A stretch of DNA of 64,000 nucleotides, taken from contig RFGC01000047.1 of NCBI GenBank assembly GCA_003697135.1, forward strand, positions 62,001 to 126,000. The letters are read 5' to 3'. Under the pieces are notes generated by a model. It was not told where the DNA came from. It made no database searches and worked only from the letters and a program-made list of their open reading frames with translations. Positions within the stretch are counted from its first letter, which is position 1; each line of letters begins with the position of its first letter. Of the stretch, positions 55,970 to 64,000 are shown in pieces. The position numbers were made by a program, and so were the translations under genes. Origin of the DNA: Acidobacteriota bacterium. Lineage in GTDB: Bacteria > Acidobacteriota > Blastocatellia > Pyrinomonadales > Pyrinomonadaceae.

Positions 55970-56701
55970 TCATTTTTGCGCCGTTACCTTTAGCCCTGTA
56001 AACATTGAGTTTTCTTGGCCATCGAACTTTTTTGGTTTTTTGTCGGTTTTGATTAGCAAGACGTAGATGGGAAATAAAATTATTCGCAGGGATTTACGGA
56101 AGATTTCGGGCATTTTTGCAAAGGTGAGCCATAGACCTATCATTTGAGCCAAAGCCATATTCCAACCACCGAGAGCAGAGATTTCAATATTCTTGAACCC
56201 GGCATTAGCGAAAAACCTTTCAAGTGAGAATGGTGTGAAGCGATATTCGTCATGAGGAATTTCATGTAGATTCCACACAAAAGGCACTGTGGCAAAGACT
56301 ATACCGTCATATCTCAGCACGCGCCATATCTCACGCAGGATTTCTTCTGTGTCTGCGTAGTGTTCCAGAAATTCGGTTGCCATAACACAGTCAACGCTTT
56401 CATCTTCGAGAGGAATCTTTTTGCCGTCCCATTCAAGATCGGGCTTTAGAAACTCGGAGTAAAGCGGGCTTTGCCAATCCATGCCAATATACTTTTCGAC
56501 TTTCGGGTTCGATTCGATGATTTTTCTGTATGGCATCAAACCACAACCTACGTCCAGAACTGTCCCGTAAAACTCAGAAGATGCTTTTTTGACACTTTCC
56601 AAAATAGCCGTCCGCACGGTGTAAATTAACATCGTTTTCGGACGTAAAGGGATTGACAAAAACTCCCTTTCAATTAGGTTTTCGATGTCATTTCGGTTCA
56701 T
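55970..56701 (-). CDS. Class I SAM-dependent methyltransferase
   Basis: About 243 residues from ATG 56701. Motif I is GTVLDVGCGLMPYRKIIE, followed by an acidic SAM-ribose contact in KYIGMDWQSP and by VDCVMATEFLEHYADTEEIL. The C-terminal part has a hydrophobic membrane-facing segment (IIGLWLTFAKM to IILFPIYVLLI). This pattern is common in methyltransferases of cell-surface polysaccharide loci. It lies 18 bp after the TylF-type gene, so both may modify one glycan. Acceptor unknown. Confidence 0.85.
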   Translation of the reverse strand: MNRNDIENLIEREFLSIPLRPKTMLIYTVRTAILESVKKASSEFYGTVLDVGCGLMPYRKIIESNPKVEKYIGMDWQSPLYSEFLKPDLEWDGKKIPLEDESVDCVMATEFLEHYADTEEILREIWRVLRYDGIVFATVPFVWNLHEIPHDEYRFTPFSLERFFANAGFKNIEISALGGWNMALAQMIGLWLTFAKMPEIFRKSLRIILFPIYVLLIKTDKKPKKFDGQENSMFTGLKVTAQK

Positions 56702-56719
56702 CGTCCGAAAAATCAAGTA

Positions 56720-57424
56720 TTATCGCTTTATAATGTAGTAAACGTCAGAATTTTTCCACTGATTTATTCTCTCCGGAAGTTTGTATTTTGACAGATAGTC
56801 ATGAATGGCTTTGGAGAATCCTTCCCAAAAGTAGTAATCGTCCATTATTATTAACCCGCCTTTGGCTACTTTTGGATAGAGGTTTTCCATGCATTCCATA
56901 GTGGACTCATACCAATCGCAGTCAAGGCGCAAGATAGCTATAGGCTCTTTGAACTCGGCTTTTGGCAAAGTGTCTTTGAACCAGCCTTTAACTATGTTAA
57001 CGTTGGGAACTTTTGCTAAAGCCATTGCTTTTTGAGCGAACTCAATCTCGGCTCTGCAGTTATCAAAGTAATTCGGAGCATCTTTTCTAGATTGCCATTC
57101 AATTGCTTCTCTGCCGTCAATTTCCTGTGCTTGTGGCAGACCCTCGAAACTATCGAAAAGATAGTAGTTCCTTTCAGGACCTAAAATTTCAGCCATTGCG
57201 GCAGACATCCCACCTCGCCAAACACCGCACTCTACAACACAACCCTCAACGTCTTTGAACTTTTCGCAAAGCTCTAAGTTAGGCACGAAATTTTCATAAG
57301 GCACCATCGTAAGGTTTTGATACTTTCGATAAATAGCCCTATATCTGGTCTTTCTTATCTGTTGTTTGACTATATCTTTCATTGCTCTAAGGCTTCTTCG
57401 GAGATTTTCTTGAAGTGGTTTCAT
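56720..57424 (-). CDS. TylF/MycF-family O-methyltransferase
   Basis: This 234-residue protein has VEGCVVECGVWRGGMSAAMAE, NYYLFDSFEGLPQ and the divalent-metal motif ILRLDCDWYEST followed by GGLIIMDDYYFWEG. TylF-family enzymes are Mg-dependent and methylate sugar hydroxyls, as in macrocin; in non-producers they often act on O-antigen or other glycans. It heads a pair with the second methyltransferase. Confidence 0.9.
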   Translation of the reverse strand: MKPLQENLRRSLRAMKDIVKQQIRKTRYRAIYRKYQNLTMVPYENFVPNLELCEKFKDVEGCVVECGVWRGGMSAAMAEILGPERNYYLFDSFEGLPQAQEIDGREAIEWQSRKDAPNYFDNCRAEIEFAQKAMALAKVPNVNIVKGWFKDTLPKAEFKEPIAILRLDCDWYESTMECMENLYPKVAKGGLIIMDDYYFWEGFSKAIHDYLSKYKLPERINQWKNSDVYYIIKR

Positions 57425-57516
57425 TTTAAGGTTTTCCTAGAAATTTCAGTTTAATCACGTAGTTTCAATTCTACAATAACTTTTCTGTTATTTGAGTCGT
57501 GTTTTTCGCAATCATC

Positions 57517-58761
57517 TCACCAAAACCAACTGCCTAAAAGTTTATAAAACGGGATGATTTCGACTTTTGTATGATTGAGCGAAATACTCATGTCCATCTC
57601 AAGGTTAACAACCAGCGCTTTTTGAGGCTTATACCTTTCTATAAAACTTCTCATACTTCTCGTTATTTCAGGTTTTGAAAGTCTTTTGTATTTGGCTTCT
57701 ATGGGGATAATCTCCGTTCCTAACTCCACCACAAAATCTACTTCACTTTTGTCTTTGGTTCTCCAAAAATAGATTTTGGCAAAATTTTGTCTTGCCTTTT
57801 CCTTTAACAAATTGAAGATAAAGTTCTCAAAAACAAAGCCAGTGTTTCTGATGCTCCAAGCACTTCCTACCGCAAAATTTCTCATGCCGAGATCACGAAA
57901 GTAAAAGATCGAAGATTTGGTTATCTCTTTCCGAATGTTTCGGAAGTAAGGAGGAACTCTTTCAATAATGAAAGTTTTCTCCAGATACCAGAGATAATCT
58001 TTCAAGGTTTTAATTGATATGCCGACAGTATTTGCAATTTCAGAAAGATTTACGAGACTACCAATTTGGGAAGCCATTATTTTGATTAAATTGTTGAATG
58101 CAACCGTCTTCTGAACTTTTAGAAGATAGTAAATATCGCGTTCAATGTAACTCTGATAGATTTCGTTAAGGATTTTCAGTTTCTCACTCTCAGTTTCTTC
58201 GGTAATTACTCTTGGATAACCTCCGAAAACGAGATACTCTTCCAGAAGTTCATCTGTTTTGCTCTTTTCGGTATCAAAAAAGTCTAAAAGTCTGTCTTCA
58301 TACTCATAGCTGGTTTTGTAATTGACAAACTCTTCAAATGAAATTGTGGAAATCTCAAAAACTCTTTTTCTACCAGCTAAAGATTCATGTATCTTCTCTT
58401 TTAATTCAACACTCCCAGAGCCTGATACGATAAACTTGTAAGGTAAATTCATATCGTAAATTCCTTTCAAAAAAAGACCTGCATTCTCTTTCCGCTGTAT
58501 CTCATCTATGAAAACAAATCCACTTTGTTTTCCCAGCGCAAGTTCTATTTTCTTTATCAATTTTGCTTGTGAGGTAAAGAATTCTTTGTCGTGCTCAATG
58601 TCTAGATTTAAGAAGAGGGTCTTTTTATCATTTTTTTCTAGGTATTCCTTAAGCATAAGCATTAGAGTTGTCTTGCCTGCTTGTCTCGGTCCCACAATGA
58701 AAGAAATCTCCTTTTTATTGAGATGCTCTTTGATTTCATCAAACAGCTTTCTTTTAATCAT
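57517..58761 (-). CDS. AAA ATPase with DUF4143 C-terminal domain
   Basis: This 414-residue protein starts with AAA_14: Walker A SFIVGPRQAGKTTLMLML, Walker B FVFIDEIQR and sensor-like FIVSGSGSVELKEKI. The second half is DUF4143: GISIKTLKDYLWYLEKTFII and YFWRTKDKSEVDFVVELG, the last resembling the E-x-D-F nuclease-like core. Such proteins are common and patchy in prokaryotes, often behaving as mobile or horizontally acquired genes, and their function is uncertain. It stands alone between methyltransferases and rel. Confidence 0.9.
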   Translation of the reverse strand: MIKRKLFDEIKEHLNKKEISFIVGPRQAGKTTLMLMLKEYLEKNDKKTLFLNLDIEHDKEFFTSQAKLIKKIELALGKQSGFVFIDEIQRKENAGLFLKGIYDMNLPYKFIVSGSGSVELKEKIHESLAGRKRVFEISTISFEEFVNYKTSYEYEDRLLDFFDTEKSKTDELLEEYLVFGGYPRVITEETESEKLKILNEIYQSYIERDIYYLLKVQKTVAFNNLIKIMASQIGSLVNLSEIANTVGISIKTLKDYLWYLEKTFIIERVPPYFRNIRKEITKSSIFYFRDLGMRNFAVGSAWSIRNTGFVFENFIFNLLKEKARQNFAKIYFWRTKDKSEVDFVVELGTEIIPIEAKYKRLSKPEITRSMRSFIERYKPQKALVVNLEMDMSISLNHTKVEIIPFYKLLGSWFW

Positions 58762-58959
58762 ACTTCCATCTTAACACGAGATTTTTGAAAATTAACTTCC
58801 AAAATTCTCGGACTAATCTGAAGCTGTAGTATCAAGCAAACTGCAAGTCCGAAGAAAGCACATGAGGCTTTTTTCTTATTTCATCAAGAGTTTTGAATAG
58901 CTAGAATTGGTTAAGTGGGGTTTCTGCTACTGGTGGCTGTCTTTGTTAAAAGTAGCTTC

Positions 58960-61164
58960 TCAGATTATTCTTCTAACCTCGAAAACTCCTGGGATTCTTT
59001 CTATAGCGCTTATGACTCTGTCAAGATGGTCTTTATCGAAAACTTCTACGGTTACTTCTATTAGTCCTCTATTGTCTTTTGAGACTCTTGCTCTGGCGTC
59101 GAGAATGCTGGTTTTAATATCAGCTATTGCACCTGTTATTTCGGCAAGTATTCCTGTTCTGTTTTCTGTTTCAACTGTTATCTTCACGCTTTGAGCTGGG
59201 ATTTTTGCGTCTTTTGCCCATTCAACTTCGATTATTCTTTCCTTGTTAGCCATCAGACTTATCAAGTTCTTACATTTTTTGCTATGAACGATTATTCCTC
59301 TGCCGTTTGAAACATAACCGACGATTTCCTCTCTGAAAACTGGGTTACAACATCGAGCGCGTGAGACCAAAAGATTATCAACACCTTTGACTAAGATTGC
59401 ATCTTCGACAAGACCTATGAATCGTTTAACTGCTTTGATTCCCGACTGTATTGCAGATTCTTTTTTCTTTTCAGGATCACGCCTAGCGAATTCTTCAGAG
59501 CCTAAATACTTTGCCATGAACCCGCGAGGCAGAATTTTTCCATAACCGACATAAGCAAAAAGGTCCTCGATTCTGCCCAAACCGTATTCGCCTACGATGC
59601 GTTTGAGGTTTTCTTCATCGCTTAAGATTTTTTTCGGTGAGAGATCAAATTTTTCGATTTCGCTAGAAAGCATTTTTCTGCCAATTTCTATAGCTTCAGC
59701 ACGCTGTTGAGCCGCTACCCAGTGCCTGATTCGATTCCTTGCTTTTGCTGTCTTTACGTAGTTTAGCCAGTCGGAGCTTGGATGGGCTGTTGGTGATGTG
59801 ATGATTTCGACAACATCACCATTCTGAATTTCGGTTCTTATCGGAACCATTCTGCCGTTTATTTTGGCTCCAATGCAGGTATCGCCGATCTCTGAGTGAA
59901 TAGCGTATGCAAAATCTATTGCAGTTGCACCGCGTGGAAGACTAATGATTTTCCCTTTTGGTGTGAAGGCATAAACATCTTTCGGATAAAGGTCTAGTTT
60001 GAGCGATTCTAAAAAATCGTTAGGGTCTTTGATATTTTTAGCTTCCTCAACCAACGGAAGCAAGAGTCTTGAAACTATCGTTTTAAGTTTCTCAAGTCCT
60101 TTATCCTCATCGTTTTTGCCAAGTTTGTTTTCTTTGTATTTCCAATGAGCGGCAACGCCTTCTTCTGCTACGTGGTGCATTTCTTCTGTGCGAATCTGAA
60201 TTTCAAAGGCTTGTCCGCCTTCACCTATAACAGATGTGTGAAGTGATTGATAAAGATTTTCTCTCGGTGAGGCGATCCAATCCTTGAATCTTTCCGGGAC
60301 GGGTATCCAAATACTGTGAACCACACCCAATGCTGAATAACAAAGACTTTTGTCGTTAGGGGTGATTATTCTTGCGGCGATTAGGTCATAAACTTCGTTT
60401 ATAGTGATTTTTCTCTTTTTGAGCTTTTTCCAAAGAGAGTATAAGCGTTTAACGCGCCCTTGAACTTCAACATATGGAACTTGGTTTTTTTCTAAATTCT
60501 CTCTGATAGTGGCTGTAATTTTTTCAAGTCTTTTTTCTAGTTCTGGACGTCTTATTTCGACTTCTGCAGCTAGTTTTTCGTATTCTTCAGGGTGCAAGTT
60601 CTTAAAAGCTAAATCCTCAAGCTCTCCTCTAATCTTTCCCATTCCGAGGCGATGTGCGATTGGAGCATAAATATCGAGAGTTTCCTGTGAAATTCGCTTT
60701 CTTTTTTCAGGTTTAAGATATTCTATCGTTCGCATGTTGTGGAGTCTATCAGCGAGCTTAATCAATACGACTCTTGCATCTGTTATCATTGCAAGAACCA
60801 TTTTGCGAAGGTTTTCAGCTTGCTGTTCTTCTTTCGGGAGGTTACTGATATGAGCAATTTTTGTGAGTCCGTCAACGAGGTTTGCAATTTCGTCACCGAA
60901 GGTTTGTCGTAGAGTTTCTAAGTCAACGAGTGTATCTTCAACGACGTCGTGAAGAAGCCCTGTTGCAACTGAAATCTCATCGAGCCTCATGTCGGCCAAT
61001 ATGTCGGCTACTGCAAGAGGATGGATCAGATATGGTTCTCCTGAAGCTCTTTTTTGGCCACGATGATGAAGGGCTGAAAAAAAATATGCTTTGCGGATTA
61101 AATCTATGTTTGCTTTTGGATGATTTTCTAATACTTTATTGATTATGTCTTCGATGCGAATCAT
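58960..61164 (-). CDS. rel: Rel/RelA-SpoT bifunctional (p)ppGpp synthetase/hydrolase
   Basis: This 734-residue protein has an HD hydrolase domain (about 30-180: HHRGQKRASGEPYLIHPLAV and ATGLLHDVVEDT, both intact). The synthetase domain (about 230-370) has GRVKRLYSLWKKLKKRKIT and VYDLIAARIIT. TGS (about 410-470), a helical/zinc-finger region with CCNP and a C-terminal ACT domain (about 655-734) follow. This is the full long-RSH layout. The intact HD dyad supports hydrolysis as well as synthesis. The ATG follows directly after a terminator hairpin and six T (61165-61205), with no ribosome site visible. Confidence 0.95.
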   Translation of the reverse strand: MIRIEDIINKVLENHPKANIDLIRKAYFFSALHHRGQKRASGEPYLIHPLAVADILADMRLDEISVATGLLHDVVEDTLVDLETLRQTFGDEIANLVDGLTKIAHISNLPKEEQQAENLRKMVLAMITDARVVLIKLADRLHNMRTIEYLKPEKRKRISQETLDIYAPIAHRLGMGKIRGELEDLAFKNLHPEEYEKLAAEVEIRRPELEKRLEKITATIRENLEKNQVPYVEVQGRVKRLYSLWKKLKKRKITINEVYDLIAARIITPNDKSLCYSALGVVHSIWIPVPERFKDWIASPRENLYQSLHTSVIGEGGQAFEIQIRTEEMHHVAEEGVAAHWKYKENKLGKNDEDKGLEKLKTIVSRLLLPLVEEAKNIKDPNDFLESLKLDLYPKDVYAFTPKGKIISLPRGATAIDFAYAIHSEIGDTCIGAKINGRMVPIRTEIQNGDVVEIITSPTAHPSSDWLNYVKTAKARNRIRHWVAAQQRAEAIEIGRKMLSSEIEKFDLSPKKILSDEENLKRIVGEYGLGRIEDLFAYVGYGKILPRGFMAKYLGSEEFARRDPEKKKESAIQSGIKAVKRFIGLVEDAILVKGVDNLLVSRARCCNPVFREEIVGYVSNGRGIIVHSKKCKNLISLMANKERIIEVEWAKDAKIPAQSVKITVETENRTGILAEITGAIADIKTSILDARARVSKDNRGLIEVTVEVFDKDHLDRVISAIERIPGVFEVRRII

Positions 61165-61205
61165 AAAAAAGTGGTGTCCGAGTAATTATTTTAATCGAAC
61201 ACCAC
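61165..61205 (-). terminator. Terminator hairpin abutting the rel start codon
   Basis: On the minus strand GTGGTGTTCGA and TCGGACACCAC pair over 11 positions, including one U-G, around a 13-base loop, and six T follow (61170-61165). The next base is the A of the rel ATG. It lies 38 bp after the TPR lipoprotein stop. Confidence 0.75.
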
Positions 61206-61243
61206 CAAGAATTAGAAGGAATTTTCGATTAAGAAGGTTTTTC

Positions 61244-62173
61244 TTAATTTTTGGATGATTCTTGCTGAGATTCTTGCTTTGATTTTTCTTCTTCTTTTTG
61301 CTTGCGTTTGGCTTCGGCTAAACGAGTAAATTCTGCTCTGGCACTTTCTGCTTCTTTTTCAAGGCGCTCCTTATCTTCTTTACGACCTTCCATTTCAGCT
61401 AGGATTTTTTCCTGTATCAAGAGAGAGGTTTTGTAAGACCATATAGAATCAGCACTTTTGTCCAAAGCTAGCGCCTTGTCTATTAGTTCTTTGCCTTTTG
61501 CTATGCAACCTTTCAGTTGTTGGTAGGTTTTTTCTTCTGCCGGTTTGACGTATTCATAGACCTGTTTGTTGTCAACCTTAACAGTCTTTCTAACGGAAGG
61601 ATTGGAAGTTATTTCGTTAGCACAGACGTTTTCCTTCGATGCTAAAAGAGCATAGGCCATTGCTCTTACAGGATCAGGAAAGCTACTGTCTTCAGCTATT
61701 TGAGTTTGCCAATTTTTCCATTCATCGTTTCTTTGTAAGGTCTCAAGCAAGTTTCCCACAGCCGCTATGGAGCTAGAAAGGAGGTCTTGAACTCTCTTGT
61801 AGGTATTGATTGTTTTTTCATCGTTTTTATTTTCTTCTAGTTGCTTCTTCAGCCTATTGACCTCATCTTTCAGTTGTGGGATTACTTTTTTGTATTCAGC
61901 AATTGCTTCTTCAGCCTGTTTCTGATCGCGAGTAGAAACGTATTTGGCATGTAGGGTTCTTGCCAGAAATAGCCTTCCCAAAGGCTGATCCGGACTTAAA
62001 CTGATTGCTCGACGAAAATGAGCCTCAGCTTCATCGTAATTTTTGTTTTGGTAAGCTTGTGTCCCATCAACTAAATGTTGTTGGGTTTTTATCTTACTCC
62101 ACAACGAACAATTCGTTAAAGTTACGGTCAAGACAACCAGCAAAGGCAAAAAGCTTTTCTGAATGAAACTCAT
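61244..62173 (-). CDS. TPR lipoprotein
   Basis: About 310 residues from ATG 62173, which has GGAG nine bases upstream. An N-terminal signal ends in the lipobox LTNC. TPR units follow: AYQNKNYDEAEAHFRRAISLS and QAEEAIAEYKKVIPQL. The middle has a charged helical region, and the C-terminus is a Lys/Glu coiled coil (about 265-310). Placed directly after the ExbD pair, it may belong to the envelope-energising set, for example as a Tol-Pal-like accessory protein; that is inference. Confidence 0.8.
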   Translation of the reverse strand: MSFIQKSFLPLLVVLTVTLTNCSLWSKIKTQQHLVDGTQAYQNKNYDEAEAHFRRAISLSPDQPLGRLFLARTLHAKYVSTRDQKQAEEAIAEYKKVIPQLKDEVNRLKKQLEENKNDEKTINTYKRVQDLLSSSIAAVGNLLETLQRNDEWKNWQTQIAEDSSFPDPVRAMAYALLASKENVCANEITSNPSVRKTVKVDNKQVYEYVKPAEEKTYQQLKGCIAKGKELIDKALALDKSADSIWSYKTSLLIQEKILAEMEGRKEDKERLEKEAESARAEFTRLAEAKRKQKEEEKSKQESQQESSKN

Positions 62174-62197
62174 CTTTTCCAACTCCACATTAAGAAT

Positions 62198-62689
62198 TTA
62201 GTTTTCTAGATCGTCTATTTGCAGGCCGACAGGTTGGGCGCCTGCAGTTTTTACGGCGTCTATGACTTTTGCAACATCACCGTAACGGATGGACCGAGGT
62301 GCTTTGATGAAAACCGTTTTTTCAACTTCGTTAGTCCCTTCACGAAAGATACCGTTACGTTCTCTATAGTCAAAAACCTCTCTAAGTCTTTGAATCAAAG
62401 GATTCGGGTCCGCTATGTTGCCCATGTTGTCTTTGTTTAATCTTAGGCTTAAATCCTTCGAGACAAAGACTATCAGAGCATTAGGGTTCGGCTTAATAAT
62501 TGCTTGTTGCTCTTGAGGTTTAGGTTCTGCTGGAACTTTTGCTTCAAAGCGTGTTGGTTTCGATGGAGAGATAACCATAAAGATAATCAAAAGAACCAGC
62601 AGAACATCAATCAAAGGCGTTACATTTATGTTTGGTTGCGCCTCCTCGTGTTTTATTTCAACTTCTTCGAAATCACCGAACAGGGCCAT
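62198..62689 (-). CDS. exbD: ExbD/TolR-family protein (second copy)
   Basis: This 163-residue protein has a cytoplasmic N-terminus, one membrane segment (INVTPLIDVLLVLLIIFMVI, with the functional Asp in PLIDVLL), and a periplasmic domain with VFIKAPRSIRYGDVAKVIDA. ExbD/TolR dimers sit in the pore of the ExbB/TolQ pentamer and convert proton flow into force on TonB or TolA. It lies 10 bp after the first exbD. Two ExbD genes after one ExbB is common in some phyla. Confidence 0.93.
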   Translation of the reverse strand: MALFGDFEEVEIKHEEAQPNINVTPLIDVLLVLLIIFMVISPSKPTRFEAKVPAEPKPQEQQAIIKPNPNALIVFVSKDLSLRLNKDNMGNIADPNPLIQRLREVFDYRERNGIFREGTNEVEKTVFIKAPRSIRYGDVAKVIDAVKTAGAQPVGLQIDDLEN

Positions 62690-62699
62690 GATCTACCTC

Positions 62700-63155
62700 C
62701 TATTCAACTCTTTTCTTTTTGTCGGCTACTAGTCCAATTTTGTCAACGTTTTGGGCGCGGATTATATTGATTGCCTCAACAACCGTGCCATAATCAACGT
62801 TAACGTCACTCTTGATGTAAACGATTCTCTTTTCCGTTTCGCCTTTAAGCCTGCGGTCAATCACTTCTCCCATAACCTCTTTTATTTTCTCGCCCAAAAC
62901 GGCACGAGAGTATCGGTCTTTGCCGATATAAAATTCGTAGTTATTTGGTATGGCTACCACGACCGCTTTTTCATTGTTTATGTATTGATCCTCTTCCGGT
63001 GCATTCAAATCACGCGGAATGTTAACGGTGACGCCTTGCTGGAGTAGTGGCGTGATTATCATAAAGATAATCAGCAACACCAACATCACGTCAACCATAG
63101 GAGTTACGTTTATCTCGGAATTATATTCATCCGACCCGCCAATTTTCATTCCCAT
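62700..63155 (-). CDS. exbD: ExbD/TolR-family protein (first copy)
   Basis: This 151-residue protein has EINVTPMVDVMLVLLIIFMII, the single membrane segment with the essential Asp, and a periplasmic end RIVYIKSDVNVDYGTVVEAI. GGAGGAG precedes the ATG. It differs clearly from the second ExbD, so the two probably form a heterodimer or serve different partners. It is separated from exbB by 60 bp that contain a strong hairpin. Confidence 0.93.
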   Translation of the reverse strand: MGMKIGGSDEYNSEINVTPMVDVMLVLLIIFMIITPLLQQGVTVNIPRDLNAPEEDQYINNEKAVVVAIPNNYEFYIGKDRYSRAVLGEKIKEVMGEVIDRRLKGETEKRIVYIKSDVNVDYGTVVEAINIIRAQNVDKIGLVADKKKRVE

Positions 63156-63179
63156 AGGCTTTTTCTCCTCCTAACGAAT

Positions 63180-63209
63180 TTAAGCCAGAAAATAAAATTT
63201 CTGGCTTAA
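63180..63209 (-). promoter_or_regulatory. Intercistronic hairpin between exbB and exbD
   Basis: TTAAGCCAGAAA and TTTCTGGCTTAA form a perfect 12-bp stem around a 6-base loop, 7 bp after the exbB stop and 25 bp before exbD. On the minus strand it is followed by ATTCG, not a U-run, so it is more likely an mRNA-end or partial-termination element than a full terminator. Confidence 0.7.
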
Positions 63210-63215
63210 GTTTTC

Positions 63216-63935
63216 TTATCCCTTTAGTTGCTTAGCGCGTTGTTTAATGAAGTAGTCAATGAGTTCAGAAGCTGAGTTCTCCATTTCAACGCTGAAGTTA
63301 GCAACCTTGTTTGTGTAGTAGTTGAATAACCAAACAGCCGGAACAGCTACACCGATTCCAAAAGCCGTGGCTACCAGAGCTTCTGCAATTGCGCCACCAA
63401 CTACTGCAATACCGGCATTTTCGGTTTTTGCTAAGGAAACGAAGGCTCCAATAATGCCGACAACAGTTCCAAAGAGTCCAACGAACGGTGCAGTCGAACC
63501 AACAGTAGCTAGTCCAGAAAGTCCGCGCTTTAGTTCAGCTTGCTTGACTGCTATTGCTCTTTGCAAAGCGCGTTTTGAGGCTTCTAGTTCATCGCTTGTT
63601 ATTTCAGCACCTTGATGGGCTTGGAACTCCTTTAATCCTGAAGAAACAACCATCGCTAAATGCGAATTCTTGTGTTTGTCGCTTATGTTTATGGCTTCTT
63701 CGATGTTGTTGTTCTTCAGAGCTTGAGCAACCTTTTGAGCGAATATCCTTGATTGTTGTTTGGCTGTGTTGTATGTCATCCAGCGCTCAATTCCTATTGC
63801 GATTACATAGACTGACATGAAAATCAGAACAAAAACAACTATCCATCCAGGGATAGTCAAGCTCTTTGCGATTTCATACAGTCCGAACTCGAATTTTTGT
63901 TGCTGTTCCAGAAGTATCAACAGAAAGCTTGTCAT
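63216..63935 (-). CDS. exbB: ExbB/TolQ-family proton channel subunit
   Basis: This 239-residue protein has three membrane segments (about 28-50, 140-165 and 180-205). The MotA/TolQ/ExbB core is GLATVGSTAPFVGLFGTVVGIIGAF followed by GGAIAEALVATAFGIGVAVPAVWLF. The Thr in each of these segments lines the proton path in known structures. GGGAGG lies before the ATG at 63935. It is upstream of two ExbD genes. The motor would energise the TonB-dependent receptor at 37.1 kb through a TonB such as the TPR-TonB protein at 1.1-2.5 kb, or another TonB upstream. Confidence 0.94.
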   Translation of the reverse strand: MTSFLLILLEQQQKFEFGLYEIAKSLTIPGWIVVFVLIFMSVYVIAIGIERWMTYNTAKQQSRIFAQKVAQALKNNNIEEAINISDKHKNSHLAMVVSSGLKEFQAHQGAEITSDELEASKRALQRAIAVKQAELKRGLSGLATVGSTAPFVGLFGTVVGIIGAFVSLAKTENAGIAVVGGAIAEALVATAFGIGVAVPAVWLFNYYTNKVANFSVEMENSASELIDYFIKQRAKQLKG

Positions 63936-63966
63936 CTTTTCTTTATCCTCCCATGAATAAAATTTA

Positions 63967-64000
63967 TTATGGCGGTGGCGGGACGTCTGATTTCACATCC
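63967..64000 (-). CDS. C-terminal end of a gene cut by the right edge
   Basis: On the minus strand the frame reads DVKSDVPPPP and then two stop codons (first at 63969-63967). It ends 32 bp before the exbB start. Only ten residues are visible, so identity is unknown; a Pro-rich end upstream of exbB would suit an envelope protein. It could also be a chance open frame. Confidence 0.3.
   Translation of the reverse strand, partial: DVKSDVPPPP

Noticed and set aside
58808-58852. 7-bp inverted repeat in the gap before the DUF4143 gene
   Set aside because: The loop is 31 bases and no promoter or terminator context supports it; expected by chance at this scale.

Overview
This window is 64 kb of AT-rich (by eye about 40% G+C), densely coded bacterial chromosome. 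It has no rRNA, tRNA, CRISPR array, prophage or insertion sequence that I can see. The gene content points to a Gram-negative, diderm, probably aerobic heterotroph. It includes a TonB-dependent receptor with an N-terminal carboxypeptidase-regulatory-like domain, an ExbB-ExbD-ExbD motor, several TPR/TonB secreted proteins, an NtrY/NtrX pair and a PilZ protein. This mix is typical of Acidobacteriota (Blastocatellia-like), but that assignment is inference from gene content and no marker gene here proves it.

Layout. 0-4 kb: a zinc-ribbon membrane protein cut by the left edge, a small OB-fold lipoprotein, a TPR-TonB protein with a 78-bp tandem repeat, and a kinase-like protein that has lost the catalytic Asp. 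4-7.4 kb: SixA-type phosphatase, Ppx/GppA-HD and a glycosyltransferase. 7.4-10.9 kb: NtrX/NtrY-like two-component pair. 11-15.3 kb: surface-glycan genes, including a WecA-type transferase fused to a WbpM/CapD-like N-terminal half. 15.4-22.3 kb: acyl-CoA dehydrogenase, M19 dipeptidase, then a translationally coupled set of GT2, TMTC-like O-glycosyltransferase and Tat-exported amidase. 22.4-28.3 kb: small and secreted proteins, a zinc ribbon with a hairpin over its start, an HtrA protease and a GntR/HutC regulator. 28.4-30.3 kb: GT4 plus WecG/TagA-type transferase, which would act after the WecA homologue.

The most unusual region is 30.4-37.0 kb. It is a tight six-gene minus-strand operon behind a near-consensus sigma70 promoter, in transcription order: citryl-CoA-lyase-like protein, degenerate HD-domain protein, MmgE/PrpD, LeuC, LeuD, and an ATP-citrate-lyase/SucC-like ATP-grasp ligase fused to a complete FixX-type [4Fe-4S] ferredoxin. 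The parts suggest isomerisation or dehydration of a tricarboxylic acid, its activation to a CoA thioester and C-C cleavage (or the reverse), with a redox module attached. The phospho-His/CoA-binding (SucD/CcsB-like) subunit is not in the window. I know of no described pathway with this exact composition. A TonB-dependent receptor is divergently transcribed next to it.

40-44.7 kb: FAD amine oxidase, PilZ protein, crotonase and a secreted copper-amine-oxidase-like protein with a disturbed cofactor motif. 44.8-54 kb: a housekeeping run (large PDZ/GAF/PAS sensor kinase, class IV aminotransferase, TsaE, bacilliredoxin, PhoH, YbeY, CorC-like; then Obg, a DUF971 protein and a membrane protein). 54.6-58.8 kb: Lys/Glu-rich exported protein, two methyltransferases and a DUF4143 ATPase. 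59-64 kb: Rel (p)ppGpp enzyme, TPR lipoprotein and the ExbD-ExbD-ExbB motor, with a partial gene at the right edge.

No stretch longer than 300 bases lacks a gene. The longest gaps (52443-52672 and 58762-58959) hold only a short tandem repeat at the end of obg and, in the second, one weak long-loop inverted repeat.
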